Positions 63,730 through 64,000 of a stretch of 64,000 nucleotides of DNA are shown one piece after another. The notes under the pieces are model-generated. The model was not told where the DNA came from. It did no database searches and saw only the letters and a program-made list of their open reading frames with translations. Numbering within the stretch: the first letter of the stretch is position 1; every line of letters begins with the position of its first letter. The stretch is from the NCBI GenBank assembly GCA_021780695.1, contig JAJXYD010000026.1, forward strand, positions 1-64,000, given 5' to 3'. A program made the position numbers and the translations under genes. The DNA is from Deltaproteobacteria bacterium. GTDB lineage: Bacteria > Desulfobacterota > Syntrophobacteria > Syntrophobacterales > Syntrophobacteraceae.

Positions 63730-64000
63730 TTAGCGGCCCTGCCATTCGGGGGCCTTTTTTTCCAAAAACGCCCTCACCCCCGCTTCGGCGTCTTCTGTGC
63801 AGCAAAGGGAGGCAAAGAGCATGCTAAGCATATCCAACCCCTTTTCGTAGGGCATATCGGCCATCTGGTAGATTCCCTTTTTGCCCGCCTGCAAGGCTAG
63901 AGGGCTTTTGGCGGCCAGCTTATGGGCCAGCTCCATGGTGGCTTCCTCCAATTGCTCTTTCGGGACCACCTTGTTAACGAGACCCAACCCCATGGCTTCC
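63730..64000 (-). CDS. Enoyl-CoA hydratase/isomerase, 3' end only
   Basis: The C-terminal about 90 residues of a crotonase-fold protein; the gene begins beyond the right edge. Seen: EAMGLGLVNKVVPKEQL, AHKLAAKSPLALQAGKKGI and AEAGVRAFLEKKAPEW, all standard for the family end. It fits beta-oxidation or related acyl-CoA metabolism. The catalytic part is outside the window, so the substrate is open. Confidence 0.9.
   Translation of the reverse strand, partial: EAMGLGLVNKVVPKEQLEEATMELAHKLAAKSPLALQAGKKGIYQMADMPYEKGLDMLSMLFASLCCTEDAEAGVRAFLEKKAPEWQGR

Noticed and set aside
1..64000. tRNA, rRNA, CRISPR arrays, insertion sequences and phage genes
   Set aside because: None of their hallmarks were found when reading the window.

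Overview
The window reads as ordinary chromosome from an anaerobic, Gram-negative bacterium of the former Deltaproteobacteria (Desulfobacterota), most likely near Syntrophobacter or Desulfomonile. That placement rests on family content and protein flavour: a pyruvate:ferredoxin oxidoreductase beta subunit, two rubredoxin-type proteins beside a PerR-type regulator, a GTP-type PEP carboxykinase, a DUF362 ferredoxin, HDOD and multi-PAS signalling proteins, and hopanoid genes. It is an inference; no rRNA or tRNA gene was seen. Base composition is moderately GC-rich throughout, except for a strikingly AT-rich stretch inside the aminotransferase gene near 62.2-62.8 kb.

Layout. 0-3.6 kb: porB end, oxidative-stress island (rubredoxin, rubredoxin-like protein, PerR with a near-consensus PerR box, flavoprotein), HDOD protein. 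3.8-8.3 kb: minus-strand run gmhB-pckG-DUF1614-DUF362. 8.5-11.5 kb: rnc, a radical SAM gene, era and a small protein, tightly packed. 11.8-16.3 kb: an AsmA-like short protein, a SAP-domain peptide, a phospholipase D lipoprotein, an unknown protein and a Nudix protein that follows hrpA (16.3-20 kb). 20-25 kb: purine nucleoside phosphorylase, a glycosyltransferase-GtrA fusion, a tiny proline-rich lipoprotein and an L,D-transpeptidase.

24-27.4 kb, minus strand, is the most interesting locus: a B12-binding radical SAM protein with a C-terminal PqqD-like domain, followed 34 bases later by a 26-codon reading frame with an excellent Shine-Dalgarno sequence, then a membrane-dipeptidase-family gene. 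It has the make-up of an uncharacterised RiPP (ribosomally made, radical-SAM-modified peptide) system.

27.7-32.2 kb and 51.4-55.8 kb are two hopanoid loci. The first holds a glycerophosphodiesterase, hpnG, a CruF/carotenoid-synthase-like membrane protein, hpnH and hpnA, for side-chain addition. The second holds hpnJ, hpnK, a small SMR-type membrane protein and an SMR-HpnI fusion, for the cyclitol-ether head group. Together they predict bacteriohopanetetrol cyclitol ether with a possible dedicated flippase. No squalene-hopene cyclase gene is in the window.

Between the two loci are an unrecognised 672-residue protein divergent from a CBS protein, dsbC-like, nfo, purB and a U32 peptidase gene, a divergent KptA-like gene overlapping putA, pstS, DUF47-pit, an HD hydrolase, and ilvH-ilvB. 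The right end has a large hybrid histidine kinase, mltF, patB-like, DUF2905, a small unknown gene and the 3' end of an enoyl-CoA hydratase gene that runs off the edge. All gene calls come from reading motifs by eye; no database search was run.
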